From NCBI RefSeq assembly GCF_002250655.1, contig NZ_NOZR01000014.1, positions 1 through 64,000 of the forward strand: 64,000 nucleotides of DNA, written 5' to 3'. Under the pieces are notes generated by a model. That model saw nothing but the letters and a program-made list of their open reading frames with translations. It searched no databases and had not been told where the DNA came from. The position numbers and the translations under genes are program-made. This stretch comes from Mycolicibacterium sphagni. GTDB lineage: Bacteria > Actinomycetota > Actinomycetes > Mycobacteriales > Mycobacteriaceae. Positions 46,659 through 55,510 of this stretch are shown here, in pieces (within the stretch, counting starts at the first letter, position 1; each line of letters starts with the position of its first letter).

Positions 46659-47402
46659 GTGAGTCGCGTTGCGGTGATCACCGGCGCCAGCAGGGGGATC
46701 GGTGCGGCAACCGCACAGGTGCTTGCCCAGCAGGGCTTTCGGGTGGTCGTCAACTACCGATCGAGCGCTGAGGAGGCAGACGAAGTGGTCGCGGCGGTGA
46801 GCGCCAGCGGCGGGCAGGCTGTGGCGATCCGGGCCGACGTCACCGTACCCGGGGATGTCGCCGCGATGGTCGATGAAACCATTGGCAAGTGGGGCCGAGT
46901 CGATGTGCTGGTACACAACGCGTTGATACCGTACGACGTCACTTCGTTTGTCGATCTGCGCTGGGAGCAGCTTGGCGACAAGCTTGAACGTGAGCTTCGT
47001 GCAGCGTTCCTGGTGACAAAGGCGGTTGTGCCAGACATGATGTCGCGCAACTATGGTCGGCTCATATATTTGACGACGGTGTTGTCGCGCCAGCCCCGTC
47101 AAGGAATGATCACACTGGGTACGGCCAAGGCGGCGATGGACCAGTTTGTCCGGTACGTCGCTCTGGAACTGGCACCGCATGGCATCACCGCCAACCTCGT
47201 TTCGCCCGCCACGGTGGCCGACACCACGGCCAACGCACTGCTGGAAGCCACAGAGATACATCAACTCGGCGCAACCAATCCAATGGGCCGCCTTGTCCGT
47301 CCCGAGGAGGTGGCCAAGTCGGTGGCGTTCTTGGCCAGCGCGGACTCCGCGTTCACCACCGGTCATTGCCTCGAGGTCAACGGTGGCCTCGCCATGAATT
47401 GA
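46659..47402 (+). CDS. SDR-family protein lacking the catalytic Tyr
   Basis: A 247-residue classical-length SDR: NADP-binding TGASRGIG (8-15), Asp60 in the nucleotide pocket, and the C-terminal GHCLEVNGGLAMN. The YxxxK tetrad reads Leu153-x-x-x-Lys157, the usual Ser is Thr140, and the usual Asn is Glu112. So three of four catalytic residues are changed. It may be a binding protein or catalyse by another route. It starts with GTG 46659 and leads the SBP-monooxygenase operon. Confidence 0.82.
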   Translation: MSRVAVITGASRGIGAATAQVLAQQGFRVVVNYRSSAEEADEVVAAVSASGGQAVAIRADVTVPGDVAAMVDETIGKWGRVDVLVHNALIPYDVTSFVDLRWEQLGDKLERELRAAFLVTKAVVPDMMSRNYGRLIYLTTVLSRQPRQGMITLGTAKAAMDQFVRYVALELAPHGITANLVSPATVADTTANALLEATEIHQLGATNPMGRLVRPEEVAKSVAFLASADSAFTTGHCLEVNGGLAMN

Positions 47403-47453
47403 GCCGTGGGTCTGGCCGCAGCTGGACTCATCAGTGGGAGAGGGGTTTTGGGC

Positions 47454-48320
47454 GTGGAGACGATTGATCTCGCCTATGTGGGGCGAGGTATCCACGAGGA
47501 GTTGGTCGCCTTTGTTGCCGACCAGGAGGGCTACTTCGCCGACGAGGGGATCCACGTCGCCATCCGCGACGGGGTGAGCTGGCCCGCGGAGCGTCTGCGC
47601 CACGGAGCGGTGATCGGCTTGGGCCGGGGACTGTTTTCGCGGCTGACCGACGGGATCGGTTGGACGGCTCTGAGTGTGAGCACCACGCACCCGCTGTTCT
47701 GGTTCCTCGGTAACGCCGACGTGGCGACCATGGCGGATCTTCGTGGCCGACGGCTAGCCGTCCACGCCCCGGACACCCCGCCCGGGGTGTTCGCTCGGAT
47801 CGTGCTGCGCCAGTACGGCCTCGATCCTGACCGGGATCTGCAGTGTGTGGTGCGCCATCCCGGTGACTATCAGATGGATCTGCGGCGCCTTCGCGACGGC
47901 TCGATCGACGCGGCCTACGTCGGCAGCACACTCTCACCTGAGCAGGTCGCCGACGAGGAAGGTTTCCATGTGTTGGCCTGGGTTGGCGATCACTTCCAGA
48001 TTCCCACTGTGGGTGTGGTCGTGGACCCTGCCCATATTCCGCTGGACAGCCCCGCGCTAGGCGCACTGGTACGGGCCAACCAGCGGGCGCTGCGGACTCT
48101 TGCCGCACAACCCAGCCGCGCTGTCGATTACGTCGCGTGGTTCCTCGATCGGCTCACCCGTGAGGAAGCCCAACGCTATTACGACCATTACATCGGACCG
48201 CACTTCATCGCCGAGCACGCCGTGAACCTCACCGTCGCACAACAGGCGATCGACGCGGTTGCCGCCGAATTGGGCGTCGCGCCGATCGCCCCCGACGATA
48301 TCTACGGGCCGGCGGTATGA
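47454..48320 (+). CDS. Periplasmic-binding-protein-like protein without signal peptide
   Basis: A 288-residue protein with the type II solute-binding fold of the SsuA/TauA/NMT1 family: FADEGIHVAIRD, DLRGRRLAVHAPDTPPG, then IDAAYVGSTLS. There is no signal peptide or lipobox, so it would stay in the cytoplasm, where such folds can act as enzymes or ligand sensors. The GTG at 47454 has GGGAGAGGGG upstream; GTG 47406 is a longer option. It is coupled by ATGA to the flavin monooxygenase. Confidence 0.72.
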   Translation: METIDLAYVGRGIHEELVAFVADQEGYFADEGIHVAIRDGVSWPAERLRHGAVIGLGRGLFSRLTDGIGWTALSVSTTHPLFWFLGNADVATMADLRGRRLAVHAPDTPPGVFARIVLRQYGLDPDRDLQCVVRHPGDYQMDLRRLRDGSIDAAYVGSTLSPEQVADEEGFHVLAWVGDHFQIPTVGVVVDPAHIPLDSPALGALVRANQRALRTLAAQPSRAVDYVAWFLDRLTREEAQRYYDHYIGPHFIAEHAVNLTVAQQAIDAVAAELGVAPIAPDDIYGPAV

Positions 48321-49864
48321 GCGTCGTGATCGCCGGAGCCGGCCCGAACGGTTTGATGCTGGCCAGCGAACTGGGATTGGCCGGAATCCGGCCGGTGGTC
48401 GTGGATCCCATGTCGGGGCCTGACCCGCAGCCACGGGTCAACCGCATCGTGGGTCAAGCTGCCCGCATCCTTGATCACCGGGGCCTCTACAGCGCACTCA
48501 CCGGGACGACGGAGCCGCCAAAACCCGCTGCGCGGTCCATGTTCGCGGGCTTTCCGTTGGATTTGGCGGACGTGACCGGTTCTCAATTGTTTACGGTTCC
48601 CGTTCAACAGCGGGGATTGGTGCACTTGCTGGCCGAGCGGGCCGGCGGATACGGTGCGGATCTGCGGTGGGGTCACGCTGTGGCCGGGTTCGACCAGCAC
48701 GACGGCGATATCACCGTGCACGTACTCGGCCCGGACGGTGCCTACGACGTAAGCGCGCAGTACCTTGTCGGTGCCGACGGCGGCACGAGCAAGACACGTC
48801 ACCTGGCCGGCATCGACTTTCCTGGGATGTCGTCGTATGACTTGGTCATCCGGATCGGGTTTGATGTAGTGCCGCCGGACGCGTGGATCACTGCCGCCGG
48901 CGCCGGGACGGTCAGCGGCCTGCCACCCCTGCGGTTTTACCGAACGGAACACGGCGTTTTCAGCTACGGCGCGGTGGGTGACCGGGTGGCGGTGATGACT
49001 TACGAACTGAACAGCGCACCGAGCGATCAACGCAGCGGCGAAGCCGCCGACGAGCCCGCGATGAGCGTCGGCGAACTGGAGGCCAGCGCCACGCGGATAC
49101 TGGGCACCGATGTTCCGTTGCGGCCTGTGTCTGCGGGTAGGCCACTGGATCTGCGTCGAATCCGCGGCATCAACTCCAGGATCGCGGCGCACTACCGCCT
49201 GGGCCGGGTCTTTTTGCTCGGTGATGCCGCCCACGTTCACTCGCCCATCGGTGGGCCGGGTCTCAATCTAGGTTTGCAGGACGCGGTGAACCTCGGCTGG
49301 AAGCTGGCGGCCGTCCTCGCTGGGTGCGTCGCGCCCGGGCTGCTCGACACCTATGAGACCGAGCGGCGCCCGGCCGCCGAACGAGTCATCATGCAGAGCC
49401 GCGCCCAACTCGCGCTGTTGCGGCCGGGACTTGAAATCGCGTCATTGCGTGATTTGTTCGGCGAACTGCTCACCGATTCCGACACAGTTCGTCGCCTCGG
49501 TGATCTGCTGTCCGGGGCGGACAACCGCTACGCACCTGGCGTAGGGCGGCACCCGCTGGTCGGGCGCTGGGTACCCGACTTCGCGGTGGCCACCGCGCGT
49601 GGATCACACCGGGTCGCTGAATTGGCTCGCGATGGTCGCCCACAGCTGGTCGATCTGACTGAGAACAGTGCCGTCGCAGACTCACTTGGCGAGATCGACG
49701 ACCGGCTCACTGTCACCGCCGGATCACTCGTCGGTGCGCTGAGCGCAACTGCGGTGCTGATACGTCCTGATGGTTACGTGGCCTGGGCGTCGTCGGACGA
49801 GCACCCCGCGGCTGACGAATTGACTGACCTGCGTGACGTTCTGAAACAGTGGTTCGGTATCTGA
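48317..49864 (+). CDS. FAD-dependent aromatic monooxygenase
   Basis: A 515-residue class A flavin monooxygenase (phenol hydroxylase / RdmE type). GAGPNGLMLASELGLAG (7-23) binds FAD, with the GADGG motif VGADGGTSKTR (near 152) and GDAAHVHSPIGGPGLNLGLQDAVNLGWKLA (near 304) diagnostic for the family. The C-terminal ~120 residues form the thioredoxin-like domain. It would hydroxylate an aromatic or polyketide-like substrate. It overlaps the SBP-like gene by 4 nt. Confidence 0.88.
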   Translation: MSVVIAGAGPNGLMLASELGLAGIRPVVVDPMSGPDPQPRVNRIVGQAARILDHRGLYSALTGTTEPPKPAARSMFAGFPLDLADVTGSQLFTVPVQQRGLVHLLAERAGGYGADLRWGHAVAGFDQHDGDITVHVLGPDGAYDVSAQYLVGADGGTSKTRHLAGIDFPGMSSYDLVIRIGFDVVPPDAWITAAGAGTVSGLPPLRFYRTEHGVFSYGAVGDRVAVMTYELNSAPSDQRSGEAADEPAMSVGELEASATRILGTDVPLRPVSAGRPLDLRRIRGINSRIAAHYRLGRVFLLGDAAHVHSPIGGPGLNLGLQDAVNLGWKLAAVLAGCVAPGLLDTYETERRPAAERVIMQSRAQLALLRPGLEIASLRDLFGELLTDSDTVRRLGDLLSGADNRYAPGVGRHPLVGRWVPDFAVATARGSHRVAELARDGRPQLVDLTENSAVADSLGEIDDRLTVTAGSLVGALSATAVLIRPDGYVAWASSDEHPAADELTDLRDVLKQWFGI

Positions 49865-50010
49865 TCAATACGTGCCGGTCCTGATATCGGATCGGACCGT
49901 CGACAGGCTAGACGAACTGCTGTCGTGACGACATCTGAATCGACCGCGATGTGGAACAAAGGCCTCGAATGCGTTGGTGCTCTGGGGCCCGGCTCTTTGT
50001 CGGCGCGATG

Positions 50011-50340
50011 CTAAGTGGGCTCGCCCCACTGTCCGTCGCCGTGGTCGCGCTGGAGTGTGTCCGGGGTCGGTAGCCCCTTATCCGGCGCGAAACCAGCTTG
50101 CCTGAGCATCCGGCGCAGATCGACAATCATCTGCTCATCGATGTCTTTGCCTCGCGGAGCTTCGACAACCTCTGTTTCGGGCCCCAATGTCACGCTGAAC
50201 TTCCCGTTATGTTCTTCGGTGACGGTTGCGATGCCTTCGAGGAGCGACAGGACCTGGCGCCACTCGATGTTGCCGCTGGCCGGGTGATGGAAGATCTTCT
50301 CGATCGTCTGGCGATGGTGACTGCTCACGTGACCGCTCAT
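50011..50340 (-). CDS. HicA-like small protein
   Basis: A 109-residue protein. The core (IEKIFHHPASGNIEWRQVLSLLEGI, then HNGKFSVTLG and DIDEQMIVDLRRMLRQAGF) resembles a HicA/dsRBD-like fold, but the diagnostic HicA glycine-rich GSH motif is not evident. No HicB antitoxin gene lies next to it. It may be an actinobacterial conserved protein of other function. ATG 50340 has AAAGG upstream; a reading from 50367 is possible. Confidence 0.6.
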   Translation of the reverse strand: MSGHVSSHHRQTIEKIFHHPASGNIEWRQVLSLLEGIATVTEEHNGKFSVTLGPETEVVEAPRGKDIDEQMIVDLRRMLRQAGFAPDKGLPTPDTLQRDHGDGQWGEPT

Positions 50341-50605
50341 CGGCTGAACCTTTCGTTGTTGTCCCACATACTGATTGGTTTGCTACCGAGGTCGCTCACT
50401 GGGTTTGGAGGAGACACATCACGCTGGCGATCCGGGGAAGGATTGCGCAGGTGCCGGTTTCGGCATCTGCGTCGTGACTGCGGCGGTCATGGTGGTCCCG
50501 GGGTTGATCACGGACGTGTTCGGCCGTGAGCGACTGCTCGGTGAGAGGCGGCGGCGGACAGCCGCCCTCATGCCGGACTTGTTGAGCTTCCCAACATCGT
50601 TGACG

Positions 50606-51208
50606 CTACACCCCACGGCCGAGGTGCTCGTCGTCGTCGGCGGTGGTGATTGTGTCGAGGATCCGGCGTGCGGCGCTGTGTCGATCGGTTCGGCTCTTGT
50701 CTCCTTGGCTGTCGAGTTGCCACTCGGCTTGTTGTGGTGTGTAGCCGCGCCCGATGAGTACGCCGATGGCCTGATTGATGTCTGACACAGCTTGGAGTTG
50801 GCGTACGGCGTCGGGTTCTGGAGTGATGGTGAGGTGCTGGTCCAGCGCGAAGTCGGTTGTCGGCCGTCCGGTGAGCCAGGCCAGGTCGGCGGCGAGGTCG
50901 ACAAAGGCGCCCGGTGCCGCCGCGTACAAGATGACTGCCACCGGATGGCCGTCGCCGGTTCCAGTGGTTGGCAGCAGCACCCGCAGCGAAGTGCGGATGT
51001 CGCGGTCGCTTGCCCCCAGGGCCAGGCTGGTGATGGTCAACGGGGAATCGGTCTGCGGGACAAGCACACTCAGGCCGAGATAGGTTGGGATGGCGCCGGC
51101 GGTCTCGAGTGCCAACTGCTGCACGCTGTCGGCGATGTCGGCGCTGGGGTCGTCTAGTGCCGCGGTGAGAATCTTCAAGCTGGCGGCCATCGCCGCAGTG
51201 GTCGTCAC
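50606..51208 (-). CDS. ANTAR-domain protein
   Basis: A 200-residue protein: an N-terminal region that resembles a GAF domain and a C-terminal ANTAR-like segment (about 138-185) with INQAIGVLIGRGYTPQQAEWQLDSQ. ANTAR proteins bind hexaloop RNA hairpins to antiterminate transcription. The conserved ANTAR aromatic/Ala pattern is only partly kept here (the usual LR is replaced by DS). A start at GTG 51208 is chosen; 51283 is possible. It is adjacent to a more canonical GAF-ANTAR gene. Confidence 0.72.
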   Translation of the reverse strand: MTTTAAMAASLKILTAALDDPSADIADSVQQLALETAGAIPTYLGLSVLVPQTDSPLTITSLALGASDRDIRTSLRVLLPTTGTGDGHPVAVILYAAAPGAFVDLAADLAWLTGRPTTDFALDQHLTITPEPDAVRQLQAVSDINQAIGVLIGRGYTPQQAEWQLDSQGDKSRTDRHSAARRILDTITTADDDEHLGRGV

Positions 51209-51391
51209 GAGTTGGTGCTCCGCTGGGCGCTCCCGAGCGCCGATCACGCGTGCCGAGGCCGAACAGGGCGAGTCGCCGCGCACGGTGGAGGGTCCGGGAT
51301 TTCGGTCAGGACCGGCCCCGGGTTTGTGCCGCCGTTGTCAACGCTACGCGGGTCGGGCGTGTACCGACACCTCCGCCGCGGTGGTGCTGGC

Positions 51392-52195
51392 TCAGGTGGG
51401 GTTATGCCGGGCGCGGGCGCGGCGGACAGCCTCGTCGACGATGCGTTGCGCCACGTCCCCCAATTTGCGGTGCTCGGTCTGGCTGATCGACCGGAGCTGG
51501 GCGAACGCCTCCTCGGCGCTGCGCCCGGTGCGCCCGCGCAGGAGTCCGATAGCTTGATCGATGACCGGGCGCGTGGACAGCGCGGTCTGCAACTGCGCGG
51601 CCAGGGCCGTTGCCTTGGCCAGGATCTGGGCATTGTGCACGGCGACCGCTGCCGGTTTGGCGAACAGTTCTCCTAGTTCAGCGGCACGCTCGTCGAAGAC
51701 ATCTTTGTCGTGGGCATAGACGTTGATCGCCCCGACCACCTGGTCTTGCAGTAAGAGCGGTAACGACAGCGCGCTGTGTACGCCCAGCCTGCCTACCCGC
51801 GGGCCGAAGCGCGGCCACAGCTTTTCCCCTCCCAACGACCCAGACCGCACCGTTCGGCGCTCCAGCGCTGCGGTGATACAAGGTCCCTCGTTGAGCGCGA
51901 CGTATTGAATTTCGTCGATTTCGGCGACGAACGGCGCACTTGCGGCGAGCGCTTCGATCATGTTGTCGACGCGGTCGACCCGTAGCAGGGTCACCCCGGC
52001 ACCGTCGGCGCCCGGAATCGCATGAACTGCGAAGGCCGCGACCTCGGCCAGTAGCTCAGGCAGGCCGCGACCATCTGCGACCAGCCCCGCCAACTCGCCG
52101 ATGGCGGCTTTCAGGTCGGCGGCATCGGCGCTGGCTTGCTCTGGGGTCACTAAGCCGATTGACGGGTTTTCGGTACCTTCGGTCAGTTCTGTCAT
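51392..52195 (-). CDS. GAF-ANTAR antiterminator
   Basis: A 267-residue protein: GAF domain (about 42-195) that senses a small ligand and a C-terminal ANTAR domain (about 207-258) with IDQAIGLLRGRTGRSAEEAFAQLRSISQ. ANTAR domains recognise paired hexaloop hairpins in target leaders; the targets cannot be found by eye. The ATG at 52195 has AGGTGG upstream. It is divergent from the slipin operon. Confidence 0.87.
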   Translation of the reverse strand: MTELTEGTENPSIGLVTPEQASADAADLKAAIGELAGLVADGRGLPELLAEVAAFAVHAIPGADGAGVTLLRVDRVDNMIEALAASAPFVAEIDEIQYVALNEGPCITAALERRTVRSGSLGGEKLWPRFGPRVGRLGVHSALSLPLLLQDQVVGAINVYAHDKDVFDERAAELGELFAKPAAVAVHNAQILAKATALAAQLQTALSTRPVIDQAIGLLRGRTGRSAEEAFAQLRSISQTEHRKLGDVAQRIVDEAVRRARARHNPT

Positions 52196-52510
52196 CGCTA
52201 TGCCACCTGGCTCGCTTTATCCCGCTCCGGGCCCCAAATACTGACGCGAACCAGACGGCAGACCCATGCGGCTCAACGGCCGCGACGTGGACTGCCAACC
52301 CAAGAGTACCAAGGCCATAGGCGCTGAGGACCCGGTGAAATCCATTCGTCGCGGTGCCCGACCGCGCGGCTGCGCCCCAAACGGGTGTAGCGTTGCGATT
52401 GCTGAGAATTTCAGCTGGTTCGGGATGAGTTCGGCTGTCCGCTGCAGAACTTGAGGAGCGTTGGCTCCGAGGCCCTTCGTGTGTCGGTGATCGTTTGCGT
52501 CAGGATCACT
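52196..52510. other. Intergenic region before the slipin operon
   Basis: About 315 nt, less GC-rich at its right edge. No gene or repeat is seen. The promoters for both the ANTAR gene and the slipin operon should lie here. A small ORF begins at 52511. Confidence 0.5.
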
Positions 52511-52636
52511 ATGACTGTCCCCCAGAATTTCTCCATTCGATCGGCCCTGTTGCAGCAGCCCAGAACGACGACTCTCGCCGCCGATGATGTCGCGGCCAGT
52601 CCCCAGCGCGGCGCGCCGCGGGATGGCCTGCGATGA
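52511..52636 (+). CDS. Possible 41-residue leader ORF coupled to slipin
   Basis: ATG at 52511 follows AGGA by 5 nt and the ORF ends in a TGA that overlaps the slipin ATG (ATGA). The peptide begins MTVPQNFSIRSALLQQPRT and is otherwise unremarkable. It has both an SD-like site and coupling, but no family support. Confidence 0.4.
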   Translation: MTVPQNFSIRSALLQQPRTTTLAADDVAASPQRGAPRDGLR

Positions 52637-53487
52637 AGCTGCTCGGCATGGTGGTCGTTGTTGTCTGCATCCTTGTGCTGTTGGCCGTGGCGATGTCGGT
52701 GCGGATCGTGAAGCAGTATGAGGATGGGGTGTTGTTCCGGTTGGGCCGGGTGGTCGGGGAACGGGCGCCCGGGTTGCGGTTGATCATCCCCTTCGTGGAT
52801 GTGTTGCATAGGATTTCGTTGCGGATCGTGACGATGCCGATCCAGTCCCAGGGCATCATTACCCGCGACAACGTCAGCGTTGATGTGTCGGCGGTGGCTT
52901 ACTTCAAGGTGGTCGACGCGGTGAAGTCGGTGATCGCCATCGAGAACGTCCGCGCGGCGATCGACCAGATCGCGCAAACCACGTTGCGCAAGGTGGTGGG
53001 CCAGCACACGCTTGATGAAACCCTGTCTGAAACGGACAAGATCAACCTCGATATCCGCGCGATCCTGGATGTCACCACGATCGAGTGGGGCGTGCAGGTC
53101 ACCCTGGTCGAGCTCAAGGACATTCAGCTGCCCGAGACGATGAAGCGGGCGATGGCGCGCCAGGCGGAAGCCGAGCGGGAGAAACGCGCGAAAATCATTG
53201 CTGCCGAGGGGGAATCGCTGGCGGCGGCCGCTTTGGGTGATGCCTCGGACACCATGATGGCCCACCCGCTCGCGTTGCAGCTACGCAATCTGCAGACCTT
53301 GGTCGAGCTTGGGGTGGATAAGAACACCACCGTCGTGTTCCCGGCGCCGTTGATGTCGACCATCGCCGAACTGGGAGCCTTCCTCGCCCGGGAGGGCGCC
53401 GCGGCAGTCGACCCCCAGCCGCAACCACCGATCCCTGTTCCCGCGCTGGCGTCCAACGGAACCCCGACTGCCGGGGACCGGCCATGA
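52633..53487 (+). CDS. Slipin/stomatin-like SPFH protein
   Basis: A 284-residue membrane protein. An N-terminal hydrophobic segment (about 3-22) anchors it; the SPFH domain (about 25-190) has YEDGVLFRLGRVVGERAPGLR, then VTMPIQSQGIITRDNVSVDV and IDQIAQTTLRKVVGQHTLDETL. A charged, Ala-rich coiled coil (about 185-230, ARQAEAEREKRAKIIAAEGE) follows. Slipins form membrane scaffolds and often pair with NfeD proteases; none is here. It leads a chain of overlapping small genes. Confidence 0.9.
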   Translation: MKLLGMVVVVVCILVLLAVAMSVRIVKQYEDGVLFRLGRVVGERAPGLRLIIPFVDVLHRISLRIVTMPIQSQGIITRDNVSVDVSAVAYFKVVDAVKSVIAIENVRAAIDQIAQTTLRKVVGQHTLDETLSETDKINLDIRAILDVTTIEWGVQVTLVELKDIQLPETMKRAMARQAEAEREKRAKIIAAEGESLAAAALGDASDTMMAHPLALQLRNLQTLVELGVDKNTTVVFPAPLMSTIAELGAFLAREGAAAVDPQPQPPIPVPALASNGTPTAGDRP

Positions 53488-53603
53488 TCGCCGGGGTGAT
53501 CCTCATCGCGGTAATCGGGTGGAGTTGCTGGTTGATGCACCGCGCCGGGCGTTCGTCCCAGGGGACGACTCCCACGGCCGAGCCACCCAGCAGCCGGCAT
53601 TAA
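53484..53603 (+). CDS. 39-residue membrane miniprotein coupled to slipin
   Basis: ATG at 53484 overlaps the slipin TGA (ATGA). The product has one transmembrane helix (MIAGVILIAVIGWSCWLM), then a basic turn (HRAGRSS) and a short Ser/Pro tail. The overlap and the helix make it likely to be real and to act with the slipin at the membrane, though no homologue is known to me. Confidence 0.6.
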   Translation: MIAGVILIAVIGWSCWLMHRAGRSSQGTTPTAEPPSSRH

Positions 53604-53629
53604 CCATCTGGGATGGCAGGGACGCGAAT

Positions 53630-53728
53630 ATGATTGGCGCACAGAGTGCTTTCGCCCGCGGGGCGCAGAACAATCGAGACGCCCGCCGCGGTCAGTACGC
53701 GCCCGCCGCCGTCCCGGCTCCCGCATGA
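53630..53728 (+). CDS. Possible 32-residue ORF in the slipin operon
   Basis: ATG at 53630 is preceded by AGGGA (spacing 7) and its TGA overlaps the next ATG at 53725 (ATGA). The product is basic and low complexity (QNNRDARRGQYAPA). In-frame GTG 53519 would give 69 residues. Low confidence. Confidence 0.3.
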   Translation: MIGAQSAFARGAQNNRDARRGQYAPAAVPAPA

Positions 53729-53943
53729 CGGCTAGCCAGGAACCCGCACCGGCCATGGTTGTCTCCGCATCAGCCCACGATCTTCCGCACATGCCCAGCA
53801 CCCCCGCGGATCACCTCTTCCACGACAGCGCTGACTGCCCTTTCGGTGCGGAGAGGGTCGCGCCCTACGGCGACTACCTAGTCCCGCTGTACCCCCGCCG
53901 ATGCAACTGGTGTAACGAGCACAACCAGCTGACGCCGTCGTGA
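53725..53943 (+). CDS. 72-residue protein with paired cysteines
   Basis: A small protein rich in His, Asp and Pro, with two Cys-containing patches (DCPFG and RCNWCNEHN) that could bind zinc. Its start overlaps the previous stop (ATGA) and its stop overlaps the phosphatase GTG (GTGA). It has no family I recognise; the couplings support expression. Confidence 0.5.
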   Translation: MTASQEPAPAMVVSASAHDLPHMPSTPADHLFHDSADCPFGAERVAPYGDYLVPLYPRRCNWCNEHNQLTPS

Positions 53944-54596
53944 AACTGGTTATTATCCGCCACGGCGGCACCGAATGGACGATGTCCGGACGCTACACCG
54001 GCACTACGGATCTGGCTCTGACACCCCACGGGCGCAGGCAGGCCACATCACTGGTGCCGCTGCTCGAACGCCTGCTGGCCGGCCAGGATTGCCTGGTGTT
54101 CTCCAGCCCTCGCCGGCGCGCCTCCGCGACCGCCGCCCTCGCTCTGCCAGGATGGTCGGTCACGGTGGATCCGCTTGTCGCGGAATATGACTACGGCGAC
54201 TACGAGGGCATGACCGTTCGTCAGATCCGCCTGGAGGCGCCTGGCTGGGACATCTGGCGTGACGGCTGCCCCCACGGCGAATCAACCCAGACGGTCGGCG
54301 CGCGGGCGGACGCCTTCCTCGCTGCGCACGCGCTCCACGGCAGTGAGACGCTCGTCGTTGTCACGCACGGGCACTTCTCCCGCATCCTGGCCGCACGTGC
54401 GTTGGGACTGCCCGCCGAGAGCGGGCGCCTGCTCGCCAGCACCACCGCCTCGATCGCGGTGATCGAGGACTACCACGGCGAACGCTGCATCGGACGATGG
54501 AACGTCGACCCGGAGCTCCTCGGCGACGGGGGCGGCCAGACTGAATCCGCCGAGAACACCTGGCCCACCGGACAGCGCAGCAAGGAGCGACTATGA
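53940..54596 (+). CDS. Histidine phosphatase (phosphoglycerate mutase-like)
   Basis: A 218-residue enzyme of the histidine phosphatase superfamily: RHG motif IIRHGGTEWT (5-14, catalytic His), Arg in SSPRRRASATA and the second His in VVVTHGHFSR. Mycobacterial members include broad acid phosphatases; the substrate is unknown. GTG 53940 overlaps the previous stop; the last bases overlap the PPK2 ATG. Confidence 0.87.
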   Translation: MKLVIIRHGGTEWTMSGRYTGTTDLALTPHGRRQATSLVPLLERLLAGQDCLVFSSPRRRASATAALALPGWSVTVDPLVAEYDYGDYEGMTVRQIRLEAPGWDIWRDGCPHGESTQTVGARADAFLAAHALHGSETLVVVTHGHFSRILAARALGLPAESGRLLASTTASIAVIEDYHGERCIGRWNVDPELLGDGGGQTESAENTWPTGQRSKERL

Positions 54597-55456
54597 CGAT
54601 CGACTCGACGCATTTTCGGGTGGCGGCCGGTCCCCACGTTGACCTCGCCGACGCGCCGACAGCGGTGACAGCCCTGTACAAGTCGCACAAGAACTATAAG
54701 AAGCAGCTGACGAAACACGTCAAGAAACTGGCCGCACTGCAGCAACTGCACTACGCGTCCGACCAGTGGGCGCTGCTGGTGATCTTTCAAGGCATGGATG
54801 CCGCCGGCAAAGACGGCGCGATCCGCCACGTGATGTCGGGGGTGAATCCTCAAGGCTGCCAGGTCTTCAGCTTCAAACAACCCACTGATCAGGACCTCGA
54901 GCATGACTTTCTGTGGCGCACCACCTGCAACCTGCCCGAACGTGGACGGATCGGCATCTTCAACCGCTCCTACTACGAGGATGTCCTCATTGCCCGCGTC
55001 CACCCCGACATCCTGCACGGACACGGGTTGCCCGATCAGCTCATCGATCTGAAGAGCCTGTGGAAGCAGCGTTATCAGTCGATCCGCGACCTCGAGACCC
55101 ACCTGCACCGCAATGGCACTCAGGTCGTCAAGATTTTCCTGCACCTGTCGAAAGACGAACAGGCGCGACGGTTCCGTGCCCGCATCGACGCACCCGAGAA
55201 GAACTGGAAGTTCAGTCTCGCCGACATCCACGAGCGGTCCTTCTGGGCTACTTACCAGCAGGTGTATGGCGAGTGCCTGCACGCAACCAGCACCGAGCAG
55301 GCGCCCTGGTACATCGTGCCGGCTGATGACAAAGACAACGCCCGCCTCATCGTCTCGCAGATCGTCCTCGACACCCTCGACAGCCTCAAGATGGCCTACC
55401 CCGAAACCACCCCCGAACGGCACCAGGAGTTGGAGTCGTTCCGCAGCCAGCTCTGA
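54593..55456 (+). CDS. Polyphosphate kinase 2-family phosphotransferase
   Basis: A 287-residue PPK2-like enzyme with Walker A GMDAAGKDG (67-75) and Walker B FNRSYYEDV (about 123-131). PPK2 proteins transfer phosphate between polyphosphate and NMP/NDP. Which class (AMP- or ADP-preferring) is not settled by sequence. AAGGAG precedes the ATG, and the gene is coupled to the phosphatase by ATGA, the end of a run that starts at the slipin. Confidence 0.9.
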   Translation: MTIDSTHFRVAAGPHVDLADAPTAVTALYKSHKNYKKQLTKHVKKLAALQQLHYASDQWALLVIFQGMDAAGKDGAIRHVMSGVNPQGCQVFSFKQPTDQDLEHDFLWRTTCNLPERGRIGIFNRSYYEDVLIARVHPDILHGHGLPDQLIDLKSLWKQRYQSIRDLETHLHRNGTQVVKIFLHLSKDEQARRFRARIDAPEKNWKFSLADIHERSFWATYQQVYGECLHATSTEQAPWYIVPADDKDNARLIVSQIVLDTLDSLKMAYPETTPERHQELESFRSQL

Positions 55457-55510
55457 TCCGTTCTCAAGGAGGCTGTACAGCTTGTGCAACGCGCCTCGCG
55501 GTGCCGTCGT

